From contig CALUWU010000012.1 of NCBI GenBank assembly GCA_944324555.1, positions 1 through 43,474 of the forward strand: DNA of 43,474 nt, given 5' to 3'. Source of the DNA: an uncultured Desulfovibrio sp. (GTDB lineage: Bacteria > Desulfobacterota > Desulfovibrionia > Desulfovibrionales > Desulfovibrionaceae). This document shows, piece by piece, positions 8,266 through 16,835 of this stretch; the first letter of the stretch is position 1, and each line of letters starts with the position of its first letter. The position numbers and the translations under genes were made by a program. A model generated the notes under the pieces. It saw only the letters and a list, made by a program, of their open reading frames with translations, did not search any database and was not told where the DNA came from.

Positions 8266-8644
8266 TTTGCCACCTGTGACGCCCGCTGCCGGGCGGGGCT
8301 GTTGTCGGTCGAACGCCGGGGACGGCCGTCGCGACGCGCCGTTGCCGGACCGGAAAGAAACAGAAACGGGAAACGCCCGACCCGGAGCCGCCGAAAGACG
8401 ACATGGTCGGGCGTCCGCTCTCGCGGTCGCCGAAGCGAAGAAGCGGTTTTCCGCCGGAACCGTCCCCGGACGGGCCGCTTTCCGCGCTCCGGAAGATACT
8501 TCCGAGATAGTCCGGGGGGACGCCGCGCTTTTGCCGGGGGCGGATTACGGCCGTTTTCGGGCCGAACGCTCCGACTCCGGGCGCCGCGCCGGCGCGTTCC
8601 CGGTTTCATCGGCGGCCATTGCCGCCGGACGGGATCAGCCCGTC
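8266..8644. other. GC-rich gap between mreB and mreC
   Basis: This 379-nt stretch inside the mre operon contains no recognisable gene, terminator with U-tract, or repeat of the two families found elsewhere. The 131-codon leftward frame crossing it overlaps the end of mreB, has arginine-rich low-complexity translation and no ribosome-binding site. It may allow mreB to be expressed at a different level from mreCD. Confidence 0.5.
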
Positions 8645-9841
<1,197 letters not shown>

Positions 9842-9955
9842 TCAATGGATAAATTTGTTCGGCTAAATTGGGCGCTAAGTCAAGGGCGGCGGCGGGCAGT
9901 TCAAAATATTTTCCTCGCGCTTCCCGCCCCGAAAGCGCGACAAAAGGGCGTTTTT

Positions 9956-10894
9956 ATGTTGCGTTGGCACACATTGGCCACATGGTTTCGGCGGCGCTAC
10001 GGCGTGCGGGTGCAAAAAATTCCACTGGATGCCGGGGCCTCCTGTCCCAACAGGGACGGAACCCTCTCCAGCTCGGGCTGTCTGTTCTGCAACGACGAGG
10101 GCTCCGGCTCCGGCCTGGGACTGCGGGGGCTGTCGCTGGCGGAACAGTGGAATCTCTGGCGCGACAAGTATACGGCGACCGATCCCGACCGGCGGTTCAT
10201 GGCCTATCTGCAATCCTTTTCCAATACCTACGGGCCGGCGGATCGCCTGCGGCGGCTGCTCCGGGAAATCGCCGCGCTCCCCGGCTGCATGGGCGTCAGC
10301 GTGGGAACCCGCCCCGACTGTCTGGACGAGGAGCGCATCGATCTCCTTGCCCGTCTTCCCCTGCCGGAGGTCTGGCTGGAGCTTGGTCTGCAAAGCTCCA
10401 GCGACGCCACCCTGCGCCGCGTCCGCCGGGGGCACGACGCCGCCGCCTCGGTCCGGGCCGTGCGCATGGCCGCGCAGGCCGGTTTGCTGGTCTGCGGGCA
10501 TCTCATGGCCGGCCTGCCCGGAGAGGATTACGACGATTTCCGCGCCAGCGTGGACTGGGCCGCGGCCCTGCCGCTGGCCGGTCTGAAGCTGCATAACGTC
10601 TATGTTCCACGAGGAACGGCGCTCGCGCGCCTCTACGCTGAAAAGGCCTACAGTCCGCTGGCCCGCGACGAATACGTGGACTGGCTCTGCGGCGTGCTGC
10701 CCCGCATCCCGGCGCGCATTGTCCTGCACCGCATTCAGGCCGACCCCGCTCCCGGCGAGCTCGAAGCCCCCTCCTGGGCTCTCGACAAGCGCGGCGTCAT
10801 CACCGACGTCCGCCGCGCTCTCGCCGCCCGCGACCTCTGGCAGGGCTGTCGCGCCGACGCCGCCGACGCCCGCCCGGAATGGTTCGGCGGCTAG
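9956..10894 (+). CDS. TIGR01212/YhcC-family radical SAM protein
   Basis: A radical S-adenosylmethionine enzyme of the Elp3-like YhcC/YtqA family, whose reaction is not settled. The 312 residues show the family's cluster-binding pattern C-x11-C-x2-C (cysteines 30, 42, 45) within CPNRDGTLSSSGCLFC, then LQSFSNTYGPADRL, VGTRPDCL and GLQSSSDATLRRVRRGH. I start at MLRWHTLATWF, a typical beginning for the family, with AAAAGGG upstream. It is divergent from mreB. The TAG stop is followed at once by a family-1 repeat region. Confidence 0.9.
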   Translation: MLRWHTLATWFRRRYGVRVQKIPLDAGASCPNRDGTLSSSGCLFCNDEGSGSGLGLRGLSLAEQWNLWRDKYTATDPDRRFMAYLQSFSNTYGPADRLRRLLREIAALPGCMGVSVGTRPDCLDEERIDLLARLPLPEVWLELGLQSSSDATLRRVRRGHDAAASVRAVRMAAQAGLLVCGHLMAGLPGEDYDDFRASVDWAAALPLAGLKLHNVYVPRGTALARLYAEKAYSPLARDEYVDWLCGVLPRIPARIVLHRIQADPAPGELEAPSWALDKRGVITDVRRALAARDLWQGCRADAADARPEWFGG

Positions 10895-11020
10895 GGGCAG
10901 GACTCATTACGGTTTGCTTGAGGGGGAAGAAACCCCTTTGCTCTGCTGTCGATGCCCGTAGCTTCCTTCGTCGCAACGGGCACGGCCTGCGGCCGCCCGT
11001 CGGGTCGCTGCTTGCGAGCA
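10892..11020 (-). repeat. Family-1 element with loop module, copy C1 (partial)
   Basis: It starts at the TAG stop of the radical-SAM gene (TAGGGGCAGGACTC), has one arm GAGGGGGAAGAAACCCC, then the loop module TCGATGCCCGTAGCTTCC through CACGGCCTGCGGCCGCC, and ends near GCGAGCAG. The opposite arm is missing, so this is a truncated copy. It lies between convergent genes, next to the independent copy C2. Confidence 0.7.
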
Positions 11021-11069
11021 GACTACGCATAACCTTTGAAAGGCATTTGCTATAAGATCTGTGTCTCTT

Positions 11070-11156
11070 TGAAAAAGCGCGTTGGGGGAAGGATGGGGGG
11101 CCTGGGGGGAAGGAAACGCCCCTTGCGCGCTAGCCAAGGGGGTTTCCTTCCCCCCT
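11070..11156 (+). repeat. Family-1 element without loop module, copy C2
   Basis: It begins TTGAAAAAGCGCGTTGGGGG, as copy D does, and then has both arms, GGGGGGAAGGAAACGCCCC and AAGGGGGTTTCCTTCCCC. They are joined only by TTGCGCGCTAGCC. Compared with copy D it looks like the same element with the loop module absent, an empty site. It ends just before the stop of the next leftward gene. Confidence 0.75.
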
Positions 11157-11159
11157 CCC

Positions 11160-11711
11160 TTATTTCGCTCTGGAACTATCTGTAATAATTCTCAGGCTTT
11201 GGAGAATTTCCTCGCTGCGGCGCATCCAGCGCTCGCGCGAGGGGCCCCCGGCGCTGACGGAAATGATGAGCATGCGGCCTTCGTGGACGAGGATGAGCAT
11301 ATCGTTATGAATGGGGCCGTCCGGCGCGGCGGTTTCAAACTCGAAGCGGGCGCAGAAACGGCCGTCCGCCGTGACGAGTTCATCGCGCAGCCAGCGGGCG
11401 TCGGGATAGAGCTCGCGCATTTCCATGGAGAGCGCGGGGCGGGCCGTGGGCATGTCGTCGGGAAAGGGCGTTTGCGGCCAGTGGGCCGCCACGGTGGCGC
11501 TGCCGTCGCGCGAGGCGAGGACGTCGCTGTCTTCCGCCGGCAGATCGGGGAATTTGGCCTTGCGGAGGTCGGCGGCCAGCGGGGAGAGTTCTTCGGGAAC
11601 TTCAAGGGAAACAAGGCCGTGCAGCAGGCTGACGGGGCGGCGCTCTTCGGCGCGACAGGGAAGGGCAAGGAACAGCAGAACGAGCGTCATGGGCAACAGG
11701 CGGCGCAACAT
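11160..11711 (-). CDS. Exported protein of unknown function
   Basis: A 183-residue protein with a clear Sec signal peptide (MLRRLLPMTLVLLFLALPCRA, cleavage likely after about residue 21). The mature part is a single small alpha/beta-looking domain: LHGLVSLEVPEEL, then a central acidic stretch, then NDMLILVHEGRMLIISVSAG, ending in a charged helix. The only cysteine in the mature part is in GRFCARFEF. The pattern recalls small periplasmic proteins such as DcrB, but I cannot assign a family. I start at the ATG preceded by GGAGAA; the frame extends 23 codons upstream without signal-peptide character. It follows the rpoZ-dnaJ terminator and may depend on readthrough. Confidence 0.75.
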   Translation of the reverse strand: MLRRLLPMTLVLLFLALPCRAEERRPVSLLHGLVSLEVPEELSPLAADLRKAKFPDLPAEDSDVLASRDGSATVAAHWPQTPFPDDMPTARPALSMEMRELYPDARWLRDELVTADGRFCARFEFETAAPDGPIHNDMLILVHEGRMLIISVSAGGPSRERWMRRSEEILQSLRIITDSSRAK

Positions 11712-11771
11712 GGCGGATTCTCCGTCTTTTTTCCGGGTGGAACGCCTGCGGGGAGGGAAATGCGGGCGAGG

Positions 11772-11799
11772 AAAAAACAAAGCGCCCCGGGGGGCGCTT
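11772..11799 (-). terminator. Rho-independent terminator after dnaJ
   Basis: Read leftward, AAGCGCCCC and GGGGCGCTT form a 9-bp GC-rich stem with a 2-nt CC connector (some end pairs must open to make the loop), followed by TGTTTTTTC. It lies just past the dnaJ stop and should end the rpoZ-dnaJ transcript. Confidence 0.85.
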
Positions 11800-11803
11800 G
11801 CGG

Positions 11804-12904
11804 CTATTCTTTTTCTTTCTTGAAGAGATTCTTGACGAAGTCCTTGGCCTTGTCCAGCGGCCCTTCTTCCTGCTCGTACTTTTCAAATTCGCGCAGGAGT
11901 TCTTCCTGTTTTTCCGTCAGCTTTGTCGGCGTGACGACGCGCACTTCGACGAGCAGATCGCCGCGCTGGGTTCTGCCGGGATAGGGCATGCCCTCGCCCG
12001 CAAGGCGCAGGAGACTGCCGCTTTGTATGCCCTTGGGAATTTCCAGCGGCAGGGGCCCCTTGAGGCCGGGAACTTCGACGCGGCAGCCAAGGGCGGCCTT
12101 TACGAAACTGATATTGCAGGTATAGATGAGATCCTGCCCCTGCCGGCGGTAGTCCTTGCTCTGCTCCACATGCAGCACGACGTAAAGATCGCCGGGAGGG
12201 CCGCCGTGAATGCCGGCCTCGCCTTCGCCGCGCACGCGCAGGCGCGTGCCCGTATCGACGCCCGCCGGCACGCGCACCACGATTTCCCGGATGCTTTCCA
12301 CCGTGCCTTCGCCCTTGCACTTGGGGCAGGGCTTGGTAATGATCTGGCCCGTTCCGTGACAGGCGGAGCAGGGCATGGCGAGCTGGAAGAAGCCCTGCGA
12401 GCGGCGGAGCTGGCCCGTCCCGCCGCAGTGACGGCAGGTTTCGGGGGCGCTGCCCGCAGCCGCGCCGGTTCCCTTGCACTCGGGGCAGTCGATATGCTTG
12501 GGCAGCGAGAGCTTGATTTCGTCGCCGGAGGCCGCCTGGGCAAAAGTAATGGTCAGGTTGTAGCGCAGATCGGCACCCGCCATGGGGCGCATGCCGCCCC
12601 CGGCGGCGGCGAAGCCGAACAGGTCGCCGAAAATGTCGCTGAAGTGGGCGAAAATGTCTTCAGTGCTGCCGAAGCCGCCCCCCATGTTGCCCACATGGCC
12701 GAACCGATCGTACTGGTCGCGCTTTGCGGGATCGCGCAGTACGTCGTAGGCCTCGGCCGCCTCCTTGAATTTCTGCTCCGCTTCGGCGTCGCCCGGGTTG
12801 CGATCCGGGTGATACTTCATCGCCAGCTTGCGATAGGCCTTCTTGATTTCTTCCTCGCTGGCCGAGCGCTCGACGCCAAGAACTTCGTAATAGTCGCGTG
12901 CCAT
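11804..12904 (-). CDS. dnaJ: Chaperone DnaJ (Hsp40)
   Basis: A co-chaperone that delivers unfolded proteins to DnaK and stimulates its ATPase. The 366-residue protein has the J domain (residues 1-70) with HPD at 32-34, a fairly short Gly/Phe region (about 71-105), four zinc-binding motifs (cysteines 140/143, 157/160, 179/182, 193/196) and two C-terminal substrate-binding domains. Ends in a lysine-rich helix. It follows rpoZ by 29 nt on the same strand. It is not next to dnaK or grpE here, so it may be one of several DnaJ proteins in the genome, or the main one located apart. Confidence 0.95.
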   Translation of the reverse strand: MARDYYEVLGVERSASEEEIKKAYRKLAMKYHPDRNPGDAEAEQKFKEAAEAYDVLRDPAKRDQYDRFGHVGNMGGGFGSTEDIFAHFSDIFGDLFGFAAAGGGMRPMAGADLRYNLTITFAQAASGDEIKLSLPKHIDCPECKGTGAAAGSAPETCRHCGGTGQLRRSQGFFQLAMPCSACHGTGQIITKPCPKCKGEGTVESIREIVVRVPAGVDTGTRLRVRGEGEAGIHGGPPGDLYVVLHVEQSKDYRRQGQDLIYTCNISFVKAALGCRVEVPGLKGPLPLEIPKGIQSGSLLRLAGEGMPYPGRTQRGDLLVEVRVVTPTKLTEKQEELLREFEKYEQEEGPLDKAKDFVKNLFKKEKE

Positions 12905-12933
12905 GCAATGTCTCGTCGGGGCTGTATAGTCTG

Positions 12934-13173
12934 CTAACCTTCGTCGACGGGGCCCTGCTGTCCTTCGGGCAGGGGCGTGTACAGGCTCTTGTCGTCGGGC
13001 ATCACCTTGCCCGCGGCGATTTCGCGCAGGGCGGTGACGACTTCCTTGTTGTTGGTGTCAAGCAGGGGTTCGTACCCTTCGCGATACTGACGCACGCGCT
13101 TGATGGCCATTTGCACGAGCAAAAAGCGGTTGTCCACGCGTTCCTGGCAGTCTTCCACGGTAATGCGGGCCAT
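12934..13173 (-). CDS. rpoZ: RNA polymerase omega subunit
   Basis: A small subunit that helps beta' fold and, in many bacteria, forms part of a ppGpp site. The 79 residues begin [13 protein letters not shown] and continue [15 protein letters not shown], the conserved omega core, and then [16 protein letters not shown]. The ATG at 13173 has GGAGGAATC before it; the open frame upstream is not omega-like. It has an excellent promoter at 13260-13288 and a 5' hairpin, and is followed by dnaJ in the same direction. Confidence 0.95.
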   Translation of the reverse strand: MARITVEDCQERVDNRFLLVQMAIKRVRQYREGYEPLLDTNNKEVVTALREIAAGKVMPDDKSLYTPLPEGQQGPVDEG

Positions 13174-13216
13174 GATTCCTCCGTACCTGCCGTCGGCAAG
13201 GCGAAAAAAGGATAGA

Positions 13217-13249
13217 GGCAAGCGGACCGCCTGCGGCGGCCTGCTTGCC
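13217..13249 (-). promoter_or_regulatory. 5'-end hairpin of the rpoZ mRNA
   Basis: GGCAAGC and GCTTGCC flank a further GC-rich inner stem (GGCCGCC with GGCGGTCC). The hairpin begins about 4 nt after the predicted transcription start. A TTTTTT run follows 7 nt after the stem, so weak attenuation is possible. More likely it protects the 5' end. Confidence 0.55.
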
Positions 13250-13259
13250 GTAACAAGAT

Positions 13260-13288
13260 ATAATAGGTAGAGTCGCCGGGCCTGTCAA
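13260..13288 (-). promoter_or_regulatory. Sigma-70 promoter of rpoZ-dnaJ
   Basis: Read leftward: a perfect TTGACA, a 17-nt spacer, and TATTAT. The transcript would start near 13253, about 80 nt before the rpoZ ATG. This is the best sigma-70 promoter in the window. Confidence 0.85.
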
Positions 13289-13371
13289 GTTCTGTTTCGG
13301 TGCGGCAACGGTCGCCGGCCGGCGGCGGGGAAATGCAACCGCGCGACGTTGTTCGCGCAAAGGATATGTCG

Positions 13372-14151
13372 ATGAGGGAAAAGAGGACGTTCGCGCAGGA
13401 GATCTGCGTAAAGAGCGCGGGCAAGGCCATGCAGCAGCTTCACATGGTCGGGCCGGGCGATCGCATAGGCGTGGCCGTTTCCGGGGGCGTGGACAGCTTC
13501 GTTTTGCTGAAGAGCCTGCTTATCCGGCAGGGCATCGTGCCTTTTCGGTTCGAGATCATGGCGCTGCATCTCAATCCCGGCTTCGACGCGGACAATCACG
13601 CGCCCCTGAAGGGCTGGCTTGCCCGGCACGGCGTCGCCGCCCATCTGGAAGTGACAAATTATGGCCCCGAGGCGCATTCGGAGCGCAATCTGCGCCGTTC
13701 GCCCTGCTTCCGCTGCGCGTGGCTGCGGCGCAAGCGTCTGTTCGAGCTGTGCGCGCGCTACAGGCTGACGCATCTTGCGCTGGGGCACAACGCCGACGAT
13801 CTGGCGGCGACCTTTTTCATGAATCTGTGCCGGAACGGCCGCGTTGACGGTCTCAGCCCCAACGAGCCTTTTTTCGGCGGCGCGCTGCGGGTGATCCGGC
13901 CGCTGCTCTTTGTGGAAAAGAAAAATATTGTCAAGGCCGCCCGGCAGTGGGCGCTGCCTCTCTGGGCCAACAGCTGCCCGTCGGCGGGAAAGACGGCGCG
14001 CAGCGACATGGCGGCCACGCTGGAGCATCTTTACGCCGTCGCCAGCGATTCCCGCCGCTGCATCCTGAACGGGCTGGAGCGCTGGCAGCGGGAAAAGAGC
14101 CTTGCCGCCTGGGCGGCCGCGCATGCGAAGCAGGGGGAGACCATGTTCTGA
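13372..14151 (+). CDS. TtcA-like tRNA 2-thiocytidine biosynthesis protein
   Basis: A PP-loop ATPase of the TtcA family, which thiolates cytidine 32 of certain tRNAs using an iron-sulfur cluster. The 259 residues show the PP-loop SGGVDS (37-42), the CxxC motif PCFRC (cysteines 112 and 115), GHNADDLAATFFMN, and a third cysteine in ANSCPSAGKTARSD (202). These three cysteines match the cluster ligands of TtcA. The PP-loop reads SGGVDS, not SGGKDS as in E. coli, so substrate or partner may differ. I choose the ATG at 13372 because AAAGGA is 7 nt before it; an ATG at 13366 is too close. Its TGA stop is the first base set of repeat copy D. Confidence 0.85.
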   Translation: MREKRTFAQEICVKSAGKAMQQLHMVGPGDRIGVAVSGGVDSFVLLKSLLIRQGIVPFRFEIMALHLNPGFDADNHAPLKGWLARHGVAAHLEVTNYGPEAHSERNLRRSPCFRCAWLRRKRLFELCARYRLTHLALGHNADDLAATFFMNLCRNGRVDGLSPNEPFFGGALRVIRPLLFVEKKNIVKAARQWALPLWANSCPSAGKTARSDMAATLEHLYAVASDSRRCILNGLERWQREKSLAAWAAAHAKQGETMF

Positions 14152-14332
14152 AAAAGCGCGTTGGGGGAAGGATGGGGGGCCTGGGGGGAAGGAAACCCCC
14201 TTGCGCGCTAGCCGCGACCGAATGGCGGCCGCAGGCCGTGCCCGTTGCGACGAAGGAAGCTACGGGCATCGACAGCAGAGATAAGGGGGGTTCCTTCCCC
14301 CAGGAAGAACGATTTAGCGTTAACACTCCCTA
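14149..14332 (+). repeat. Family-1 element with loop module, copy D (complete)
   Basis: This is the best full copy. It begins TGAAAAAGCGCGTTGGGGG, has arms GGGGGGAAGGAAACCCCC and GGGGGGTTCCTTCCCCC, carries the loop module (GGCGGCCGCAGGCCGTGCCC, then ACGAAGGAAGCTACGGGC) and ends AACGATTTAGCGTTAACACTCCCTAG. Its first three bases are the stop codon of the TtcA-like gene, and its last bases contain the stop codon of the convergent HD-GYP gene. It occupies the whole intergenic region. Confidence 0.8.
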
Positions 14333-15370
14333 GTGCTGCCGGGCAATGGAGCGGAATTCTTCCTGACAGGCGTCAAAGGCTTCCGTTACCAGCGGATCAA
14401 AGTGCGTTCCCTTGCCTTCAAGAATGATGCCCGCCGCCTTTTCATGCGGCATGGGGGCCTTGTAGGGGCGCTTGCTGACGAGCGCGTCGTAGACGTCGGC
14501 AATGGCCATGATGCGCCCGCAAAGGGGGATGCGGACGCCGTCCAGGCCGAGGGGGTAGCCCGTGCCGTCCCACTTTTCGTGGTGGGAAAGGGAAATGTCG
14601 CGCAGGACGTAGAGAAAGCTCGCCTGATGCAGGGTCTTCATGGCGCGCAGGATGGCCGTCGCGCCGAAGACGGTATGCTTTTTCATTTCCTCGAATTCTT
14701 CGGGCGAAAGGCGTCCCGGCTTGTTGAGCACGGCGTCGCGGATGCCGATCTTGCCGATATCGTGCAGGGGCGCGGCGCGAATGAGATCGCGCACGAATTC
14801 ATCCGTAAGTTCTTCGGCGTAGTCGCCCCTCCGCTGGAGGGCGCGGATGAGGCACGCCACATAGCCGCGCGTGCGCTGGGCGTGCCCGGCGGTATTTTCG
14901 TCGCGGCATTCCACAAGGTCGGACAGGGCCACCATGATGGCGTCCTGAAGCTCGAAGATGGTTTGCGTCTTTTCCTGGACGCGCTGTTCGAGCTTCTTCT
15001 TGTAGTTGTAAAGGTCCACGTGATTGCGGACGCGGGAGCGGATGATTTCCGGGGAAAACTGGTTGCCCAGAAAATCGACGGCCCCGCTGTTGAGGCCGCG
15101 GGTCTCCACGTCCCAGTCGGAGAGACTGGTGACGAAGATGACGGGAATGTCGCGCAGGGCGGGGGTCGCCTTTATGCGTTTGATGACGGCAAAGCCGTCT
15201 TCATCGGGCATTTCCACGTCCAGCAGGATGCACTGGATGTCGAGAGTGGCGAGAACGGGCAGGGCCGCGGCGCCGCTTTCGTAGCTGTAGACCTTGAATT
15301 CCTCGGCGAGGATGCGATGAAGATAGTCGCGCTTGAGCTTGCTGTCGTCAATGATCGCAATATTATTCAT
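14330..15370 (-). CDS. HD-GYP response regulator (probable c-di-GMP phosphodiesterase)
   Basis: A two-domain RpfG-like protein of 346 residues. An N-terminal receiver domain (1-120) has phosphoacceptor aspartate 51 in ILLDVEMP and a conserved threonine in FVTS (81). A coiled linker (about 120-145) leads to an HD-GYP domain (about 150-340) with HDIGKIGI (HD at 203-204) and HHEKWDGTGYP (263-273). HD-GYP domains hydrolyse cyclic di-GMP. The receiver has FLGNQFSP where most have a lysine-proline pair, so the switch lysine is missing. No sensor kinase is adjacent. The ribosome-binding site is weak. Its stop codon lies in a family-1 repeat. Confidence 0.9.
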   Translation of the reverse strand: MNNIAIIDDSKLKRDYLHRILAEEFKVYSYESGAAALPVLATLDIQCILLDVEMPDEDGFAVIKRIKATPALRDIPVIFVTSLSDWDVETRGLNSGAVDFLGNQFSPEIIRSRVRNHVDLYNYKKKLEQRVQEKTQTIFELQDAIMVALSDLVECRDENTAGHAQRTRGYVACLIRALQRRGDYAEELTDEFVRDLIRAAPLHDIGKIGIRDAVLNKPGRLSPEEFEEMKKHTVFGATAILRAMKTLHQASFLYVLRDISLSHHEKWDGTGYPLGLDGVRIPLCGRIMAIADVYDALVSKRPYKAPMPHEKAAGIILEGKGTHFDPLVTEAFDACQEEFRSIARQH

Positions 15371-15455
15371 GGAGTTTTGCGTCCCATGCGATGGAGGCGT
15401 GAAAATTGTTCGTGCGTTGCCGGGGCGTGAAGGAAAAAAGGGTCTTCACCCGATG

Positions 15456-15484
15456 CTTCTAGCGAAATATTTATGGCATGGCAA
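15456..15484 (-). promoter_or_regulatory. Promoter of the HD-GYP gene
   Basis: Read leftward: TTGCCA, 17 nt, TAGAAG. The same pair of hexamers at the same spacing precedes the PP-loop gene at 21845-21873. The start would be near 15449, immediately followed by a small hairpin (GTGAAG/CTTCAC, 15427-15449). Confidence 0.55.
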
Positions 15485-15542
15485 CGGAAAAAGCCTCATT
15501 TTCCGGCCCTGAAGCGGCGTCCCGATGCGCGCGGACGCCCGC

Positions 15543-16751
15543 CTAATAGGAAATGCGCTCGAACAGCTTGCGCTGCGGCGTGACGGACAGGTGATAAAGC
15601 TTGTCCTGCGGGACGTTGAGGTAGGGAATATCTTCCTTGCGATGCGTGAGAAACAGGGCCAGCACCACGCGGTTGATGGCCTGATGCCCCACGATGATGA
15701 TGGGTTTGTCCTTGGCGAGGAAGAGCACCCGCATGACGCCGCGCCGCACGCGATCGCGCAGCATGGCGTAACTTTCGCCGTGGGGGTAGGCGTAGCCGTA
15801 CTTGTCGGCGTTGCGCTGCATGGTCACCTGCGGCATGGTGGCGCGAATGTCGTCGTAGCTCATGCCCTCGCAGTCGCCGGCAAAGATTTCGTCGAATTCC
15901 TTCAGCGCCAGACAGCGCAGATCGGGACGTTCGGCCAGCAGGGGGGCCGCCGTCTCAAGGGAGCGGCGCCGGGTCGAGGTGAACAGCCAGTCGATGCGTT
16001 CGCCGCGCATGTGGCGGGCCAGCCGCTCCGCCTGTTCGCGTCCCTTGGCCGTCAGGGGCGGATCGCCGCCGATGCGCCCCGCGACGTTGAATTCCGTCTG
16101 GCCGTGACGCACAAGGTAGAGGCTGCGCACCCACGGGCAGACCAGCACCTCGCGGATGGCCGGATACATGGGCGAGGTCTCGCAGGGCTGCTCCTGAATG
16201 ATGCGGTTGGACAGGGAATCCACCCTGATCCAGAAATGCTCCGGCCCGTCGCCCACCGGCGTGTACATGGCTTCGTAGTAGCCAAGACGCTCCTTGAAGC
16301 TGGCGACGGCCTCTTCCTCGCTGTAGGCGGCGTATTCCGGCAGGCGCGCCTTGGCGCGGATGCTGAGATCGAGTAGCAGCGGGTCTTCGTTGACGCATTC
16401 GATGAAGAGGGCGGGATGATCCCGCAGCTCGTCGAGAATCAGGGCGCGGCGCTGGGCGCTGACGTTGGTGGCGTCAAGAATGGCGACGTCGCCGCCCTGC
16501 GCCAGCCACTGGCGGGCCTGCTCCAGGTTGCGGCGACAGATATCCTCGCGCATGGCCCGGCCTTCGGCGTTGTCGGGGCGGTAGAATTCCGGGCTGGTGG
16601 AGGCCGCGCCCAGCAGGCGGCGGCGCAGATCCCCGTTGTTGAAGATGGCCGCGTTCCGGCCGTCGGCCTCCAGACCTTCGCGGATGCGCTGCGCCAGCGT
16701 GGACTTGCCGCGCGCGGGCAGTCCTACCATGATGACATAAAGTTTTCGCAT
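15543..16751 (-). CDS. PFK-2/FBPase-2-like bifunctional enzyme
   Basis: A 402-residue protein built like the eukaryotic enzyme that makes and breaks fructose-2,6-bisphosphate. The N-terminal kinase half has the P-loop GLPARGKS (10-17), FYRPDNAEGRAMR, ILDATN (aspartate 93) and IRAKARLPEY, in the order found in PFKFB proteins. The C-terminal half is a histidine phosphatase with LVRHGQTEFNVAGRIGGDPP (histidine 216), FDEIFAGDCEGMSYDDI (glutamate 288), KYGYAYPHGESY, and GHQAINR (histidine 356). Similarity runs through both halves, including the hinge. I start at MRKLYVIMVG, with GAGGATCG upstream. It follows tyrS by 84 nt, after a strong hairpin. Fructose-2,6-bisphosphate is not an established bacterial signal, so the true substrate is uncertain. 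Confidence 0.85.
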   Translation of the reverse strand: MRKLYVIMVGLPARGKSTLAQRIREGLEADGRNAAIFNNGDLRRRLLGAASTSPEFYRPDNAEGRAMREDICRRNLEQARQWLAQGGDVAILDATNVSAQRRALILDELRDHPALFIECVNEDPLLLDLSIRAKARLPEYAAYSEEEAVASFKERLGYYEAMYTPVGDGPEHFWIRVDSLSNRIIQEQPCETSPMYPAIREVLVCPWVRSLYLVRHGQTEFNVAGRIGGDPPLTAKGREQAERLARHMRGERIDWLFTSTRRRSLETAAPLLAERPDLRCLALKEFDEIFAGDCEGMSYDDIRATMPQVTMQRNADKYGYAYPHGESYAMLRDRVRRGVMRVLFLAKDKPIIIVGHQAINRVVLALFLTHRKEDIPYLNVPQDKLYHLSVTPQRKLFERISY

Positions 16752-16794
16752 TCGATCCTCGCGGGCCGACCGGCGCAAGACCGGGGAGAAGACG

Positions 16795-16823
16795 GGCGGC
16801 GCGCGACGCCGTTGCGCGCCGCC
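16795..16823 (-). terminator. Strong hairpin after tyrS
   Basis: GGCGGCGCGC and GCGCGCCGCC form a perfect 10-bp GC stem with a 9-nt loop between tyrS and the PFK-2-like gene. There is no U-tract, so it may act as an intercistronic stability element or partial terminator. Confidence 0.55.
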
Positions 16824-16835
16824 TCGCGTAACGCT

